This document shows, in pieces, positions 13,398 through 14,602 of a stretch of DNA of 14,602 nucleotides (the stretch's first letter is position 1; every line of letters starts with the position of its first letter). The position numbers and the translations under genes are program-made. Location of the stretch: assembly GCA_937988865.1 (NCBI GenBank), contig CALKHV010000077.1, positions 1 through 14,602 on the forward strand, given 5' to 3'. The DNA comes from an uncultured Propionibacteriaceae bacterium. Its GTDB lineage: Bacteria; Actinomycetota; Actinomycetes; Propionibacteriales; Propionibacteriaceae. Below the pieces are notes generated by a model. The model was given only the letters and a program-made list of their open reading frames with translations, did no database searches and was not told where the DNA came from.

Positions 13398-14579
13398 TCA
13401 GCTGACCGACTCACCGCTACGGAGGGCGTCGCGGTAGCTCATCCTGGCGCCCGTCTGCAGGAGACCACGGCGGTACATCCGCTCGCCCACCAGCACGGCA
13501 ACCACGCAGAAGGCCAGCGTGAGGGCCAGCGCCAGCACTGCTTCCCACCACTGCGCCTCCCCGACTGCCACACGCAAGGGCATCAGGATGCTCGAAAGGA
13601 TCGGGACGTAACTCAGGCCGACCCTCCAGGCCCCGGTAGCCAGGAAACCCGCGAAATAGGCACCCAGCATCACCATCATGAGGGGCATGGTCGTCTCGGA
13701 CAGGTCCTCCTGCCGGGTCGCCAGTGCCCCCGCGGCCGCCCAGATACAGGCCAACGACGCGAAGCCCGCCACGAAGAACACGACGAACCATCCGATTCCC
13801 TGACCCAGCGTCGGCAACGCGTCCCCATAGGGCGTGAAGGTCATCCCGACCAAAGAGATGGCGAGGAACAGCAGCAGCTGCCCGAGGGCGATGATCGAGT
13901 TCCCGATCACCTTGCCGGCAAGTAGTTGCCGCACCGGGATGGCGGCAGTGAGGATCTCGACGATCCGGGACTGCTTCTCCTCGACCACACTCTGCGCGAT
14001 CTGCATTCCGTACCCCATGGCCGACAGCAGGAAGAGGACGGCGAAGACCAGACCTGTGACGGTGACCATCACCCGTGACTCGCTGCTGCCCCCGTCCAGG
14101 GCTCGCGCGGTCAGGGCGGCACCCTCCCTCAGGGGGGCCAGATCGACCCCCTGGGCGGCCGCATTGGACGCGATGGTCTGCGAACCTGCCACTTCGCGGA
14201 ACATGGCCTCCTCGGTCAGCGTGCGCGGGCTGAACTCCTTGACCACGAGGATCCATTCGTCGTCGCCCCGATCGAGGTACGCGTCCGCATCACCGGCTGC
14301 CACCAACGCCTCGGCCGCAGTGCGATCGGCGACGATGGCGGATTCGTAGCCGTCCCCGTCGCCCTCCCTGCTCAACGCATCGACGGCAGCAACGACCGAC
14401 ACCGCGTCAGTGCTGAACACTGCGATGGTCCTCGTGTCGGAACGGGATTCGTGGGCCATGAACACCATGCCGCCGATGATGGCGAGCACCGTCACCAGGG
14501 TCGACACCAGGAAGGACTTGTTCAGGACGCGGACGACGATTTCGCGGCGGGCGACGATCGCCCAGAACGGATCAGTCAC
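13398..14579 (-). CDS. ABC-2 type transporter permease (NatB-like)
   Basis: Membrane subunit of an ABC exporter, 393 residues. The N-terminus MTDPFWAIVARREIVVRVLN is the family's cytoplasmic lead-in, followed by a first helix (about 22-41) and a large external domain (about 42-170). A block of helices begins at about 172 and contains SAMGYGMQIAQSVVEEKQSR and IVEILTAAIPVRQLL; this VEEK-x-SRIVEIL segment is typical of COG1668 (NatB/YhaP-like) permeases. The substrate cannot be told; sodium or drug export is only a family label. GTG at 14579 overlaps a TGA that probably ends the upstream ATPase gene, and GAGGTG precedes it at suitable spacing. It is convergent with ctaF. Confidence 0.9.
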   Translation of the reverse strand: MTDPFWAIVARREIVVRVLNKSFLVSTLVTVLAIIGGMVFMAHESRSDTRTIAVFSTDAVSVVAAVDALSREGDGDGYESAIVADRTAAEALVAAGDADAYLDRGDDEWILVVKEFSPRTLTEEAMFREVAGSQTIASNAAAQGVDLAPLREGAALTARALDGGSSESRVMVTVTGLVFAVLFLLSAMGYGMQIAQSVVEEKQSRIVEILTAAIPVRQLLAGKVIGNSIIALGQLLLFLAISLVGMTFTPYGDALPTLGQGIGWFVVFFVAGFASLACIWAAAGALATRQEDLSETTMPLMMVMLGAYFAGFLATGAWRVGLSYVPILSSILMPLRVAVGEAQWWEAVLALALTLAFCVVAVLVGERMYRRGLLQTGARMSYRDALRSGESVS

Positions 14580-14602
14580 GCGGTCACCTCGCGGTACGTG
14601 TC
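14576..14602 (-). CDS. C-terminal end of the partner ABC ATPase (partial)
   Basis: Eight codons and a TGA run in from the window edge on the minus strand, reading DTYREVTA. The stop overlaps the permease GTG by four bases (GTGA), the usual arrangement for an ATPase-permease pair, and the short ending resembles C-termini of NatA-like ATPases. Too little is visible for certainty. Confidence 0.4.
   Translation of the reverse strand, partial: DTYREVTA

Overview
The window looks like a chromosomal housekeeping segment from a high-GC Gram-positive bacterium (Actinomycetota; possibly Propionibacteriales, which is a guess from style and gene content). The grounds are high GC with strongly G/C-ending codons, GTG starts, an E2 acyltransferase with two lipoyl domains, an actinobacterial-type cytochrome oxidase subunit IV (CtaF), a DUF3043 membrane protein, a PspA/PspAA pair and probable leaderless promoters. 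Much of the gene content is what I recall from the M. tuberculosis region between ctaC and dlaT (oxidase subunit II, HesB protein, glycerate-kinase-like protein, DUF3043, gcvT, leucyl aminopeptidase, E2). No mobile element, CRISPR array, rRNA or tRNA was seen.

Layout. (1) 1-3002, minus strand: E2 acyltransferase (sucB/dlaT, 3' end outside the window) preceded by lpdA (E3), two shared subunits of the 2-oxoacid dehydrogenase complexes. (2) 3037-3372, plus: a small conserved protein divergent from lpdA across only 34 bp. (3) 3391-4875, minus: leucyl aminopeptidase pepA. (4) 5038-6481, plus: gcvT (glycine cleavage T protein; its complex also uses E3) and a two-helix membrane protein. (5) 6451-7355, minus: a 72-residue protein coupled to a DUF3043 membrane protein. 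(6) 7564-9654, plus: pspA, pspAA and a degenerate glycerate-kinase-like gene in a tight cluster. (7) 9777-10127, plus: the Fe-S carrier erpA, closed by a strong intrinsic terminator. (8) 10326-13320, plus: overlapping ctaC-ctaD-ctaF, subunits II, I and IV of an aa3-type cytochrome c oxidase. (9) 13398-14602, minus: an ABC-2 type permease and the last codons of what is probably its ATPase.

Functionally, much of the window serves aerobic central metabolism: lipoyl-dependent oxidation of 2-oxoacids and glycine feeds electrons to a chain that ends in the Cta oxidase, ErpA supplies Fe-S clusters, and Psp proteins guard the membrane. Oxidase subunit III, the bc1 complex, the E1 subunits and GcvH/GcvP are not here.

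Most worth a second look: the hexamer GGACGC/GCGTCC is heavily over-represented (81 sites counted by hand) and appears to drive codon choice; an ECF SigR/SigH-like promoter lies before erpA; the ctaC leader can form two mutually exclusive hairpins; the glycerate-kinase-like protein has lost the family's signature residues; and PepA has a Cys in its NTDAEGRL signature.
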